Shown here piece by piece: positions 19,501 through 28,665 of a stretch of DNA of 62,151 nucleotides. The stretch lies in NCBI GenBank assembly GCA_938022165.1, contig CALIEI010000054.1, positions 1-62,151 on the forward strand, written 5' to 3'. The notes below the pieces were generated by a model. It did not search any database. It was not told where the DNA came from and worked only from the letters and a program-made list of their open reading frames with translations. The DNA comes from an uncultured Saprospiraceae bacterium. GTDB lineage: Bacteria > Bacteroidota > Bacteroidia > Chitinophagales > Saprospiraceae. A program made the translations under genes and the position numbers. The stretch's first letter is position 1. Each line of letters begins with the position of its first letter.

Positions 19501-22500
19501 CTAGAATTTACGCCTTTGGTATGTCCAATTCCATTGGTGCAGCCTACTGTTGATTTTCCTAGTAGCATATGCGATAATGAGACATTAAGTTTAACAGTAA
19601 ATGAATCTGCTATCTATGAATCTGCATATCCAAACGAAACAATAACATATATATGGACAAATAATAATGGTGTTCAAATTGGGACTACTACAAATTCCGT
19701 ATTTGATATACCGGCTAATGATCCATTACTAGTATTGCCACTAACCGTGATGGTGTCAGTGGATGTTGATTGTGAATCTGAAAACTCAGATCCAGTATCA
19801 TTAGACATAAATCCAACACCAAATCCAATGCCATCTGCTGCATTTGAAAGTATTTGTGTTGGAGGCGGCGTTGAGTTATTTGCAGAAAGTATTCCGGGAG
19901 CAACTTACCAGTGGTTTTTCAGTACTTTCCCGTTTTCAAATATTCAAAATCCATTAGTCCAGACATTAAACCAATCGACTACATTTGGTGTGGTGGCTAC
20001 ATTAAATGGTTGTGAAAGTGAAAGACAAGATGTATTCATTGTTGTGGATGAACCTCCAGTTATACAAGCTGTTTTGGGAGATGGTATTTACTGTACAGGA
20101 GAGGACGTATTTTTCACAGCAGTTAATAATAATCCTGATTTAGCAGGAGATCTAAATTATATTTTTTCTGGACCAAATGGTCTATTGGTGGATGTATTGG
20201 TCCCAGCGAATGGACAATTTGAGTTCACCCTACCAGCAGTTGACTTTGTCAATAGTGGTCAGTATTCTTTAGTAGTAGATGATGGTTCTGGTTGTGTGTC
20301 GAACACAGAGAATTATACTGTGGATATCACGGAAGGTCCAGACCAACCTGTGATTACTGCCATTGACAATTCAGTTTGTTTAGGTGAGATGATTACATTG
20401 ACAACACAAACCTATACTGGTCCAAATGTAACCTATACATGGATTTTTGACGGAGTAGATATTGACGTTTCTGCTACACCTGAGTTTGACATCATTAATG
20501 CTACGAATGCAAGTGGAGGTAACTACTCTGTAAGGGTAGATACCGGAGAAGATTGTGGACCATCTACTTCAGCTCCTGTCTCCATATCTGTAGTAGATAC
20601 TTCAGTATCACCAGAAATAGAGAATGACTTAATTTCTACCACTGCCTGTGAAGGACAAACAGTGAACTTGAGAATAGCAAACCCAACACCAGAGACTATT
20701 TATACTTGGAGAAACCCTAGTGGAGCAATAATAGCTACAGATGTACTTGATGTGGATATTACAAATATTCAAATGAGTGATCAAGGAGTTTATACAGTTG
20801 AAGCAAATATTGATGGATGTGCAATACTTACAGATCAAGAAACTATTGAAGTAAGTGAAGGGCTAGAAACTCCAACCGTAGATGATGTTAACATCCAGGC
20901 TTGTGAAGGTCAAAATGTAGATATCGTAATAAACAATTATTCATTTTCGCCAAATACTATTTTTAGCTTGTTCTCATCAGATGGGACTTTACTAATTCAA
21001 TCTCCAGAGCCAATTTTTGAATTAGGTAGTGTAACCAGTAATTCCAATACTAATTATTTTGCAACAGTAGAACAAGGAGATTGCTCTTCACCAATGTCAA
21101 CAGAAATAACTTTGACAATTATTACTCCACCAAATGAATTAGCAAATGCAGGAGTAGACGCTAGTTTTTGTGCAAGCGAAAATATCAACCTTAATGCGAC
21201 TATGCCTACAGTTGGTACTGGGACTTGGAGTAGTACGACAGCAACTATTGCTGATGCAAATAATCCAAATACGAGTGTATCTAATTTACAAGTTGGTACA
21301 AATATGTTTATTTGGGAACTTAGCGCAAATGGGTGTAGTGCTTACAGTAGAGATACCGTTTTTATCAATGTGAATGACGTACCTAATGAGACTGCAGTTA
21401 TTCAAAATAGTACAACTGAATTTTGCGAATCTAGCCTTAATAATTTCACCTTATTTGCTGATGGTATTTTCCAGAGCATGGGGCAATGGACAGTAGCTAA
21501 TGGGCCGAGTTCACTTGTATTTAATGATCCAAATTCGAATATTACCAGTGCAACTGGTTTTGTACCTGGAACATATACTTTAGCATGGACATTAAGTACA
21601 GCAGACTGTGGAATTTTTTCTGCGGATGAAATAAATATCACCATAAGTGAGCAGCCGGCAGAAATAGCTGATGCAGGAAATGATGCTGTTATATGTGGAT
21701 CCGAAGTGACCTTAAGTGCTACCCCTCCAAGTCAGGGTCAAGGAGTTTGGACCTCAACATCAGGTGTCATTCTAGATCCTACTAATCCGAATACGATAGT
21801 AAACAACTTGCCCTTGGGTAATCACACATTTACATGGACTTTGTCGTCTGGTACTTGTACAAATTATTCTTTTGATGAAGTTGTAATTGAAAGTTCAGGT
21901 TCGCCTAGCGAAATAGCAGGAGTTGTCAATGATAGAATTAACATTTGTGAAGGAAGCAGCCTTTCGTTGGAGGCAATTATGCCTGTCCAGTCGCAAGGCG
22001 TGTGGGTGCAAAATAGTGGCCCGAATGCTACAATTGCAAATCCAAATCAAATTGTAACTAATGTAAATTATAGTGTTGCTGGTACCTATGTTTTCTTTTG
22101 GGAATTGTCCACTCAAGATTGCGATGTATTTAGTGTTGCTGGTATTGAGGTGGTAGTAGATCCGCTACCAAGTGAATTGGCTAATGCGGGAGTAGATACT
22201 AATATCTGTGGAACACAATTGACTTTAAATGCAAATGCACCACAAGATGGAACAGGAATGTGGACTTCAACCTCTGGTATTATTGCTGATCCTAGTGACC
22301 CAAATACGATGGTAACTGATTTATCGGCAGGTACACATGTATTCACTTGGGAGTTGTCTTCAGGTGTATGTGAGAATTATTCCTCTGATCAAGTAACTAT
22401 TACTTCTAGTTCAACACCTAATGAAACTGCACAGGTAGTAAACAATGATATGAGACTTTGTGAGAATGACATAAACGGATCCATCAATATTGTTGCTATT

Positions 22501-24027
22501 GATCCTTTGATTTCAACAGGTCGTTGGGAGCAAGTGTCTGGTCCTAATTCTAGTGTTATAACAAATGATGGAAATGCAATAGCAAGTGTCTCAGGACTTG
22601 TGCCAGGAGTATATCAATTCGTTTGGATACTTAGTACAGACAATTGTTCGGATTTTAGTCAAGATGTTTTGACTATAAGTGTGGATGAACTTCCAACGAA
22701 TATATTTGCAGAAGCGGGCACTGATCAATCATTGTGTGCTATTGAGACCACTACCTTAAATGCAAACATGCCAGCAATTGGTTCTGGTACATGGTCTATA
22801 ATTAATACACCTGGAGCCAGTGTGGTAGACATTATGGATCCTAATACCACTGTTCAGCTTGTAGAAGGGGAGAATATTTTTGTATGGTCTCTTTCAAATG
22901 GAGGATGCGAAAATTACGCTACTGACACAGTTCGTGTCTTTCTTTCTACGCCAGAAGATGAAGCGGACATTATAACGCAAAGTTTAGATATTTGCGAAAA
23001 TGCAGCTACTTCAATAACTTTAGAAGCAGCAGCAATCAACTCTGCAACTGGTTTATGGACTCAAACAGCAGGCCCAGGTAATGCTAATATAAATAATGCT
23101 ACTAGCACACAAGTAGATATAACTAACCTGAGTCCGGGTAATTATTCTTTCCAGTGGACTTTGTCAGTTGATAACTGTAATGACTATGCAAGCGATGTTG
23201 TAAATGTGAATATCTCGGAGTTACCTAATGAAGAAGCCAATGTAGCTCAGGACGAAGTCATCGTATGTGATGATAATTCTGTTTCTATTGAAGCAATGAA
23301 TCCTACCGTAGGTACGGGTGTTTGGACTTCAAGTAATAATGCGACAATTGTATCCGAAAATAATTCAACGACGACTGTTAATAATCTACAAGCCGGCCAA
23401 AATACATTTACATGGACTTTAAGTAACGGAGCTTGTGTAGATTATTCTCAAGCTGAAATTAATGTATTTGTTGAAGATGGTGTTGAAGCAGTAGGAGATA
23501 ATTATTCTACCGCATTTGCAACTACTATTCAAAGTGAAAATCTAGTTAATAACGATATCCTTAATGGGAATAGTGATTGGACTATTGAGCTAGTTGGAAG
23601 CGCTTCTGAAATAACTATAAACACAGATGGAACTTTCTCTTTCGTTCCAGCAAATGGATTTAGTGGAGAATATACTTTTGAGTACGACTTATGTGATACA
23701 AGCTGCGGTATCTGTGAAAGGGCAGTGGTTAGAATCGTAGTGGACGAAGCGGTTGAATTTGAATGTGATATTCCAAATGTGTTGACGCCTAATAATGATA
23801 ATAAAAATGATGCATTGGTTATTGATTGTGCAAATCAATTTGAAAACAATGTTATCCAAATTTTCAACCGTTGGGGAGATAAAGTGCACGAAAAAGAAAC
23901 TTACCAAAATGATTGGAGAGGTACTTTCAAAGGTGACGACTTACCAGCAGGTACATACTTCTATGTCTTTAAGAAAGACAGAAATGAGTCTGAAGCAATT
24001 ACTGGCTTTATAACTATACTCAGATAA
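16579..24027 (+). CDS. Giant T9SS type B (gliding-type) surface adhesin
   Basis: 2482 residues. Signal peptide ending AYA at about 33. Residues 34-530 are an N-terminal region including an FlgD-like Ig segment near 370-430. Residues 535-965 hold about 25 calcium-binding DxDxDG thrombospondin type 3-like repeats (for example DTDGDGVRDDSDLDDDNDG). About 980-1515 are PKD/Ig-like domains with paired Cys. About 1517-2300 contain nine copies of an 87-residue module (G-x-W-T-S-x-S-G ... F-x-W-x-L-S-x-x-x-C). About 2303-2390 is a cadherin-like domain, and the last 88 residues are a type B sorting domain (PNVLTPNNDNKNDALVI, IFNRWGDKV, LPAGTYFYVF). Exported by T9SS and probably surface-attached. The PorP/SprF gene starts 39 bp downstream. 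Confidence 0.9.
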   Translation: MHTQTRFLSYLRSTIITLGLLFSLFITPNKAYAEGSVDFIDYPGFRLFYFAERPQQLKVYASAGEFINFGASHVGISSGFIELYRPDGTLHSTYNNTGSNAGLGIINNNIEEANGPTGGGTTQGAGYTPGIVEVDNGEEGVWTIVLGYGFYQNSGFDNLMNNEPWTREEDQPTNRRVVLSWDITVSQNAAANDGGNMLTGRVYTNEYQSIVSENGNTTSPTFYLLTDEGFQFQIDYQDVDPWGFQIVSNNMGIITGDTEATYSSFEQDEVERSADISSFDPANFYLYEPQARDINGLINNKVFFNIPDPNMPASATVTDIIRDDTHTTWLLSELPDLELQILNVNFFAKEANNAQGIEAVLDRTNGAVVTYETNVSGTAQLVIDLNSNGIYGDEEDRVVNANSNVGVNEITWDGLDRNGQELDQQFNRTLSYRLTINAGELHLTLSDIENDLGGVSLTRLNGDSPSDQFLYDHSRLGEAISGGNVLPLPTSEPFTFDNNFGDLKMLDYWTYVASVSADSELVIDIVDDISLLAPDTDGDGVRDDSDLDDDNDGILDELEYCGNQYTTCFSTSFNLDYDEDFDGIPNYADADDSAFDLGCEDVDGDGRCDRLPQNLDQDNDGVPNFIDLDADNDGIFDVAETLLSDADNDGFLYEGTPIVDDFGRVLLTSSSQANYISETANNDADLVPNFLDLDSDNDGIHDIIESGHEDPDDDGVLSFPGTQEVTMLGLIINIPGQEVISITKDHDGDSLPDYLDLDADNDGINDIVEGGNIDADNDGQLEGDFNLNGQAVLNNEILSTSFPTDQDGDGIPNYNDLDSDNDGINDVLEGGNVDPDNDGRVGTGIANIAPDGRVVMDGDTIASTSFPLDTDQDGIFDYEDIDSDGDGIFDVYEANLPDEDNDGMVGSGNLEVDDNGIVLINGQTGNTSNPIDTDGDGAPDFRDLDSDNDSISDNEECAAGAPCPDVDQSGVPDFLEFTPLVCPIPLVQPTVDFPSSICDNETLSLTVNESAIYESAYPNETITYIWTNNNGVQIGTTTNSVFDIPANDPLLVLPLTVMVSVDVDCESENSDPVSLDINPTPNPMPSAAFESICVGGGVELFAESIPGATYQWFFSTFPFSNIQNPLVQTLNQSTTFGVVATLNGCESERQDVFIVVDEPPVIQAVLGDGIYCTGEDVFFTAVNNNPDLAGDLNYIFSGPNGLLVDVLVPANGQFEFTLPAVDFVNSGQYSLVVDDGSGCVSNTENYTVDITEGPDQPVITAIDNSVCLGEMITLTTQTYTGPNVTYTWIFDGVDIDVSATPEFDIINATNASGGNYSVRVDTGEDCGPSTSAPVSISVVDTSVSPEIENDLISTTACEGQTVNLRIANPTPETIYTWRNPSGAIIATDVLDVDITNIQMSDQGVYTVEANIDGCAILTDQETIEVSEGLETPTVDDVNIQACEGQNVDIVINNYSFSPNTIFSLFSSDGTLLIQSPEPIFELGSVTSNSNTNYFATVEQGDCSSPMSTEITLTIITPPNELANAGVDASFCASENINLNATMPTVGTGTWSSTTATIADANNPNTSVSNLQVGTNMFIWELSANGCSAYSRDTVFINVNDVPNETAVIQNSTTEFCESSLNNFTLFADGIFQSMGQWTVANGPSSLVFNDPNSNITSATGFVPGTYTLAWTLSTADCGIFSADEINITISEQPAEIADAGNDAVICGSEVTLSATPPSQGQGVWTSTSGVILDPTNPNTIVNNLPLGNHTFTWTLSSGTCTNYSFDEVVIESSGSPSEIAGVVNDRINICEGSSLSLEAIMPVQSQGVWVQNSGPNATIANPNQIVTNVNYSVAGTYVFFWELSTQDCDVFSVAGIEVVVDPLPSELANAGVDTNICGTQLTLNANAPQDGTGMWTSTSGIIADPSDPNTMVTDLSAGTHVFTWELSSGVCENYSSDQVTITSSSTPNETAQVVNNDMRLCENDINGSINIVAIDPLISTGRWEQVSGPNSSVITNDGNAIASVSGLVPGVYQFVWILSTDNCSDFSQDVLTISVDELPTNIFAEAGTDQSLCAIETTTLNANMPAIGSGTWSIINTPGASVVDIMDPNTTVQLVEGENIFVWSLSNGGCENYATDTVRVFLSTPEDEADIITQSLDICENAATSITLEAAAINSATGLWTQTAGPGNANINNATSTQVDITNLSPGNYSFQWTLSVDNCNDYASDVVNVNISELPNEEANVAQDEVIVCDDNSVSIEAMNPTVGTGVWTSSNNATIVSENNSTTTVNNLQAGQNTFTWTLSNGACVDYSQAEINVFVEDGVEAVGDNYSTAFATTIQSENLVNNDILNGNSDWTIELVGSASEITINTDGTFSFVPANGFSGEYTFEYDLCDTSCGICERAVVRIVVDEAVEFECDIPNVLTPNNDNKNDALVIDCANQFENNVIQIFNRWGDKVHEKETYQNDWRGTFKGDDLPAGTYFYVFKKDRNESEAITGFITILR

Positions 24028-24066
24028 GATATTCGAATCTGATTTTAAAAATTTGAAATTGTAGTA

Positions 24067-24978
24067 ATGATGAATAAAATAATAATTAGCATCTTTTTTC
24101 TTGGGTTCTTCTTGCAGGTAAATGCGCAGCACAATCCTCAGTTTACTCACTTTATGTTCAACAAGCTTCTGTATAATCCAGCATACGCGGGTAACAGAGA
24201 TGCCTTAGCTGCTTCTGCTGTGTATAGAAATCAGTGGTTGGGAATAGAGGGCGCACCGGTTACACTTAATTTTAATGTACATACTCCTTTAGCAGGTGAT
24301 AGAGCAGGTGTAGGTTTGTCTGTTGTAGCAGATAAGATCGGAGTAGTGAATACAACTTTTGCGACGCTTTCATATAATTATAGGGTTCCAGTTGGTGAAA
24401 CTGCTAAACTGAGTCTAGGATTATCTGGTAGACTTGAGCACGGAAGAATGGACTTTACCCAATTAGATGGTGCGGATCAAGGAGATGATTTTATTATGAA
24501 TAATATCTCTAATCAGGTAAGACCAAATTTTGGTGTTGGTGTATTTCTGTCAGACAATAATTACTATGTCGGAGTTTCTCTGCCTACGATTTTGGAAAAC
24601 ACACTCTATTCTGAAGCAGGATTTGAATCAGTATATAGAACGTTTTATGCCATGGGAGCAGTAGTGCTCGATGTAGCGAAAAATGTAAAGTTTAAACCTG
24701 CTGTCCTGTTAAGTATCAATCCAAATGCACCTTTTGATATGGATCTAAACGCTAGTTTCTTATTTATGGAAGCACTTTGGGTAGGAGGTACTTATAGACT
24801 TGGGGATTCGGTTGATGCTTTATTGCAATATCAATTTACACCAAATCTAAGAGCAGGTATGGCTTACGACTTTACTACATCTGAGTTAAGGGCTTCTACA
24901 GCTGGTGGATTTGAACTAATGGTTGAATATTTATTCGATAGAAAAAATAGACAACTTACTAATATCAGATATTTCTAA
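24067..24978 (+). CDS. PorP/SprF family T9SS outer-membrane protein (first copy)
   Basis: 303 residues with a signal peptide ending VNAQ at about 21, then the hallmark opening HNPQFTHFMFNKLLYNPAYA and GNRDALAASAVYRNQWLG. The rest is an outer-membrane beta-barrel of alternating strands that ends in RYF, with a terminal aromatic. SprF is needed for secretion of the type B protein SprB in gliding bacteria, so this copy most likely serves the adhesin encoded directly upstream. Two ATGs in tandem (24067 and 24070) can both serve as start. The operon continues into the PorE-like gene. Confidence 0.92.
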   Translation: MMNKIIISIFFLGFFLQVNAQHNPQFTHFMFNKLLYNPAYAGNRDALAASAVYRNQWLGIEGAPVTLNFNVHTPLAGDRAGVGLSVVADKIGVVNTTFATLSYNYRVPVGETAKLSLGLSGRLEHGRMDFTQLDGADQGDDFIMNNISNQVRPNFGVGVFLSDNNYYVGVSLPTILENTLYSEAGFESVYRTFYAMGAVVLDVAKNVKFKPAVLLSINPNAPFDMDLNASFLFMEALWVGGTYRLGDSVDALLQYQFTPNLRAGMAYDFTTSELRASTAGGFELMVEYLFDRKNRQLTNIRYF

Positions 24979-25014
24979 GACCTAATCATCTAAGTGATTT
25001 TAAAATATAAAAGA

Positions 25015-27333
25015 ATGCAAATTTTAAAAAATATATTTTTATTGGGCCTTTTACTAAGCACTTTGATGCCTGCTATTGCTCAAGAAAATTTAATAGATTA
25101 TTCATTTCATAATGAATATACAAATATCGTTTTGGCACTTAATCGACTAGAAGCTAAGAAGAGTGATGTCGATAAAAAAGCCCAAACTATTTATGATGGT
25201 TTAGGCTATGCTAAGGCAGCAAATATGTTTAAGTCTACTGAAGATTCAGAAGCAGCAGATAAAGCCCTTTGGTCTAAGTTAGCCAATGCAGCTAGGTTAA
25301 ATGCTAAATACGAAGAAGCTGCATATTGGTATTCAAAGGTAACTGCAGATGGACCTGTGCCACAAGAATTGCTTTACTATGCACAAGCGTTGCAAGCATC
25401 TGGAAATTGCACAGAAGCTGTCAAGTGGTTCAAATTATATAATGCTTCTCCTGCTAAGTCTAAAGTAGCATTCATAGAAAACTGTGATGAGGTAGAACAG
25501 TTTAATTCTTTTGATGAGGTAAGCTTAAATAACCTTGAAGGATTAAATACTGGAAAGCTAGATTTCTCAGCTAGACCTTATCAAGATGGGATTGTATTTA
25601 CTTCAAATAGAGGTGGCAACTTCTTTTCAAGATTGATAGATACTTGGACCAATAAAGGGTTTACAGATTTATTTTATGCCAAGAAAGGTGAAAATGGGTA
25701 TTCCAATCCAACTGCTTTTAAGGGAGCTGTTAATGGAAAATTCCACGATGGAGTAGCTGCATTTTCTAATGATGATACAGTAATGTACTTCACAAGGAAT
25801 GATAAATCAAAAAAATCAAAAACGGAACTTGTAAATTTGAAAATCTACGAAGTTACCAATTCCGAAAATGTAAAATGGAATACGGCAAATGAGCTTCCAT
25901 TTAATGGAGAAGATTTTTCTACATGCCATCCAACTGTAAGTAAAGATGGCAATACAATGTTTTTCTCTTCTGATAGACCTGGTGGTTTCGGTGGGATGGA
26001 TGTTTATAAAGTGGCTAAAATAAATGGAGAGTGGTCAACACCTGAAAATTGTGGGCCAAGTATAAATTCTGCTGGTAATGAAGTATTTCCTTTTATTACT
26101 TCAGAAGGGGATTTAGCATTTTCATCTAATGGGCATCCTGGAATGGGTGGCTTAGATGTTTATGTCGCTAGACAAGATAATCCAAACTCAAATAACTGGA
26201 CTAGAATTGTGAATGCAGGATCACCATTCAATTCTATGAAAGACGACTTTGGTTTCTATATGAATGATGATAATACCAATGGGTTTATTTCAACGAGTAG
26301 AGTAGGTGGAGAAAATAATGATGATATCATAGAATGGAGCAATGATACACCTATTGACTTTTTTCCAATCCTTTCGAGAGAACAAGTCTTCTGTGTAGTA
26401 GATAAGAAAACTGGAGCTGCCCTTAGCAATACCAAAGTAGATGTAAATCAAATGAACGGTACAGAATCGGCTAAAACAAATGTAAAAACTGATGCTAATG
26501 GTCAGTTTGTTCTGACTGTTTGGCCAAATACAAATATCAATTTCACATTAAATAGGAACGGATATGACAAGTCAACAGAAAGAGTAGATTTTGAAAATAG
26601 AACTAGTGCGGAAGAAGCTTGCTTAGAAATCGCAATGAAGAAAAAGGATCTTGCTTCCATTTCAGGTTCAGTAGTAAATAAGAGTGCAAAAGATGCCCCT
26701 ATTTCTAATGCAACAGTAACTATTTTTAATTCATGTACCAAGAAAGAAACCGTAGTGAAAACAAATCGAAACGGAACGTTCACTTTCGAAGGACCATGTG
26801 ATTGTGAATATCGTTTTGTGGGAACAAAAACTGATTTCATTAAAAAAAGTAAAACCTTAAATAGTAAGAAGATTGCTTGTAATGAAAGTAACAAAATTGT
26901 TCTTGGCCTAAAGAAGCCTGCCCCAGCAAAAGTAAAAACGCCACTGTTCGAAGGCAAAACACTTTACACAGGCATGATTATACCTATCAAAAATATCAAT
27001 TATGATTATAACAAATCTGATATTAGACCAGATGCTGCTACAGAATTAGATAAGGTGGTAAGCTTAATGCAAAAGTACCCGAATCTTGTTGTAGAATTAG
27101 AATCTCATACAGACGCTAGAGGTAGCGCATCTTACAATCTCAATTTATCTACCAAAAGAGCAAATAGTGCATTGGAATATCTCATTTCAAAGGGTATTCC
27201 TAGAAGTCGTGCAACCTCAAGAGGGTTTGGTGAAACGTCTCTTTTGAATGATTGTCAGGATAAATCTTCTTGTACGGATGATGAGCATGAATTGAATAGA
27301 AGAACCCAAGTAAAAGTAATTAAGACAAATTAG
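25015..27333 (+). CDS. OmpA-family, PorE-like protein (TPR, beta-propeller, CarboxypepD-reg, OmpA)
   Basis: About 772 residues from the ATG at 25015, which opens a signal peptide MQILKNIFLLGLLLSTLMPA ending IAQ; a GTG seven codons upstream is less likely. Order: TPR-like helices (about 35-160), PD40/WD40-like beta-propeller (about 190-450, with SNRGG, SSDRPGGFGGMDVY and SSNGHPGMGGLDVY), two CarboxypepD-regulatory-like beta domains (about 455-630), and an OmpA peptidoglycan-binding domain (NYDYNKSDIRPDA, SHTDARGSASYNLNLSTKRA, NRRTQVKV). This is exactly the PorE architecture, which anchors T9SS to peptidoglycan. It is last in the adhesin-SprF-PorE operon and is followed by a terminator. Confidence 0.9.
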   Translation: MQILKNIFLLGLLLSTLMPAIAQENLIDYSFHNEYTNIVLALNRLEAKKSDVDKKAQTIYDGLGYAKAANMFKSTEDSEAADKALWSKLANAARLNAKYEEAAYWYSKVTADGPVPQELLYYAQALQASGNCTEAVKWFKLYNASPAKSKVAFIENCDEVEQFNSFDEVSLNNLEGLNTGKLDFSARPYQDGIVFTSNRGGNFFSRLIDTWTNKGFTDLFYAKKGENGYSNPTAFKGAVNGKFHDGVAAFSNDDTVMYFTRNDKSKKSKTELVNLKIYEVTNSENVKWNTANELPFNGEDFSTCHPTVSKDGNTMFFSSDRPGGFGGMDVYKVAKINGEWSTPENCGPSINSAGNEVFPFITSEGDLAFSSNGHPGMGGLDVYVARQDNPNSNNWTRIVNAGSPFNSMKDDFGFYMNDDNTNGFISTSRVGGENNDDIIEWSNDTPIDFFPILSREQVFCVVDKKTGAALSNTKVDVNQMNGTESAKTNVKTDANGQFVLTVWPNTNINFTLNRNGYDKSTERVDFENRTSAEEACLEIAMKKKDLASISGSVVNKSAKDAPISNATVTIFNSCTKKETVVKTNRNGTFTFEGPCDCEYRFVGTKTDFIKKSKTLNSKKIACNESNKIVLGLKKPAPAKVKTPLFEGKTLYTGMIIPIKNINYDYNKSDIRPDAATELDKVVSLMQKYPNLVVELESHTDARGSASYNLNLSTKRANSALEYLISKGIPRSRATSRGFGETSLLNDCQDKSSCTDDEHELNRRTQVKVIKTN

Positions 27334-27473
27334 CAAAGCTAGAATAATCCAATAATTGTAGAATAAGCTCTGACAGCTTAGCTGTGGATGAACAAGAGAA
27401 AAGGGAAATATGCACCAATTAAGTGCTCAATTTCTTGAAAGTTTTTATTGTCAGTAGATTATCAATTTGTAAG

Positions 27474-27503
27474 TGCTCTATCCCTCGGGATAGGGCATTT
27501 TTA
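27474..27503 (+). terminator. Intrinsic terminator after the PorE-like gene
   Basis: Hairpin GCTCTATCCC / GGGATAGGGC with a TC loop followed by ATTTTT, 140 bp after the stop. It separates the two T9SS operons. Confidence 0.8.
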
Positions 27504-27665
27504 CATTTTGGGAAACTGAAAAGCTATAATTCCACCAATTGTTAAAAAATGGGGTAAATATAGGTTTAGAAGCCGTTACTTACGTCAAACGTTTTAGTCC
27601 TAAGTCATATGGACTTTTGTGCTATATTATTTACTCAGAATCATGCATAATTATCTAGATTCCTG

Positions 27666-27673
27666 TACTTTTG
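27666..27673 (+). promoter_or_regulatory. Candidate -7 box of the second SprF-adhesin operon
   Basis: TACTTTTG, a match to TAnnTTTG, lies 55 bp upstream of the SprF start. A -33 TTTG at 19 bp spacing is not seen, so this is tentative. Confidence 0.28.
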
Positions 27674-27727
27674 ATTGGAATTACTACTAGGAATACAAAC
27701 TAGATATCCCGTAAAAGAATTTTATTG

Positions 27728-28663
27728 ATGAGCAGACTATTTTACATTATTATTTTTATAAATATAAGCTTTCCGGTTTTCGCTCAGCAAACACCAATTT
27801 TCACTCAATATCGTGATAACTATTCTATCATCAATCCTGCTTCATTGAGTAGTGATTATTTACTGAGGGAGCAAAATCTTGATTTTGGTATATCTCTAAG
27901 ATCACAATGGAATAATTTGAATAACCATCCAGTCACGCAAAGTGTCAAGGGGAATTTTATTTATGCTCAAAGTGGAGTTTCTATAATCAGTGGTGGCTAT
28001 CTCATCAATGATAGAACTGGACCGACAAGTTTCTCTGGTTTGTATGGAAAGATTGGCGGCATCTTATCAGATGATCCATATTGGGGTGGGATCTCCATGG
28101 GTATCAATATAGGTGTGCAACAGTTCCGTGTAGATGCTTCGCAATTTATAACTAGACAAGAAGGAGATATATTAGCAACACAAGATCAAAGTAAAATTGC
28201 GCCTGATGTTGGCTTCGGGTTCTATTATTACAAAAGATTTGAGAAAGGTTGGTTTTCAGATGATCTTGTTTATGCTGGTGTTTCTATACCTCAAGTTCTA
28301 GGCCTGAATATAGCATTTCAAGAAGGCGATCAAGATTTCAATATTCGAAGACAACAGCATATCAATTTAATTGCTGGATACTATAAAATGTTAGACAATG
28401 ATAAATTCATTGAACCTTCAATCTGGCTTAGATATGTTGCTAATGCTCCATTGAGTCTCGACATCAATTTTAGATATCATGTAAACAAAAGTATATTCTT
28501 TGGATTTGGTGGTAGCTTGGCTAAAACCTTTCATTTTGAAACTGGATTTGTCATTGGTGATCAGCTAAGGATTGGTTATGGCTTTGATTTTCCATTCAAT
28601 ACCATTGGTCCTATTGGGAGAAGTACCCACGAAATTAACTTAAGCTTTGCCCTAGAAAGATAA
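27728..28663 (+). CDS. PorP/SprF family T9SS outer-membrane protein (second copy)
   Basis: 311 residues from the ATG at 27728 (the preceding TTG is unlikely to be the start). Signal peptide MSRLFYIIIFINISFPVFAQ, then the family opening QTPIFTQYRDNYSIINPASL, a beta-barrel body with VSIPQVLGLN and a C-terminal EINLSFALER. It differs strongly from the copy at 24067, so it is not a recent duplication. It lies two bases upstream of the second type B adhesin; here the SprF-like gene comes first, the reverse of the neighbouring operon. Expected role: outer-membrane partner for secretion or anchoring of that adhesin. Confidence 0.88.
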   Translation: MSRLFYIIIFINISFPVFAQQTPIFTQYRDNYSIINPASLSSDYLLREQNLDFGISLRSQWNNLNNHPVTQSVKGNFIYAQSGVSIISGGYLINDRTGPTSFSGLYGKIGGILSDDPYWGGISMGINIGVQQFRVDASQFITRQEGDILATQDQSKIAPDVGFGFYYYKRFEKGWFSDDLVYAGVSIPQVLGLNIAFQEGDQDFNIRRQQHINLIAGYYKMLDNDKFIEPSIWLRYVANAPLSLDINFRYHVNKSIFFGFGGSLAKTFHFETGFVIGDQLRIGYGFDFPFNTIGPIGRSTHEINLSFALER

Positions 28664-28665
28664 AA

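Noticed and set aside
24994-25014. GTG at 24994 as start of the PorE-like gene
   Set aside because: The ATG at 25015 gives a normal signal peptide; the extra seven residues precede it without benefit.
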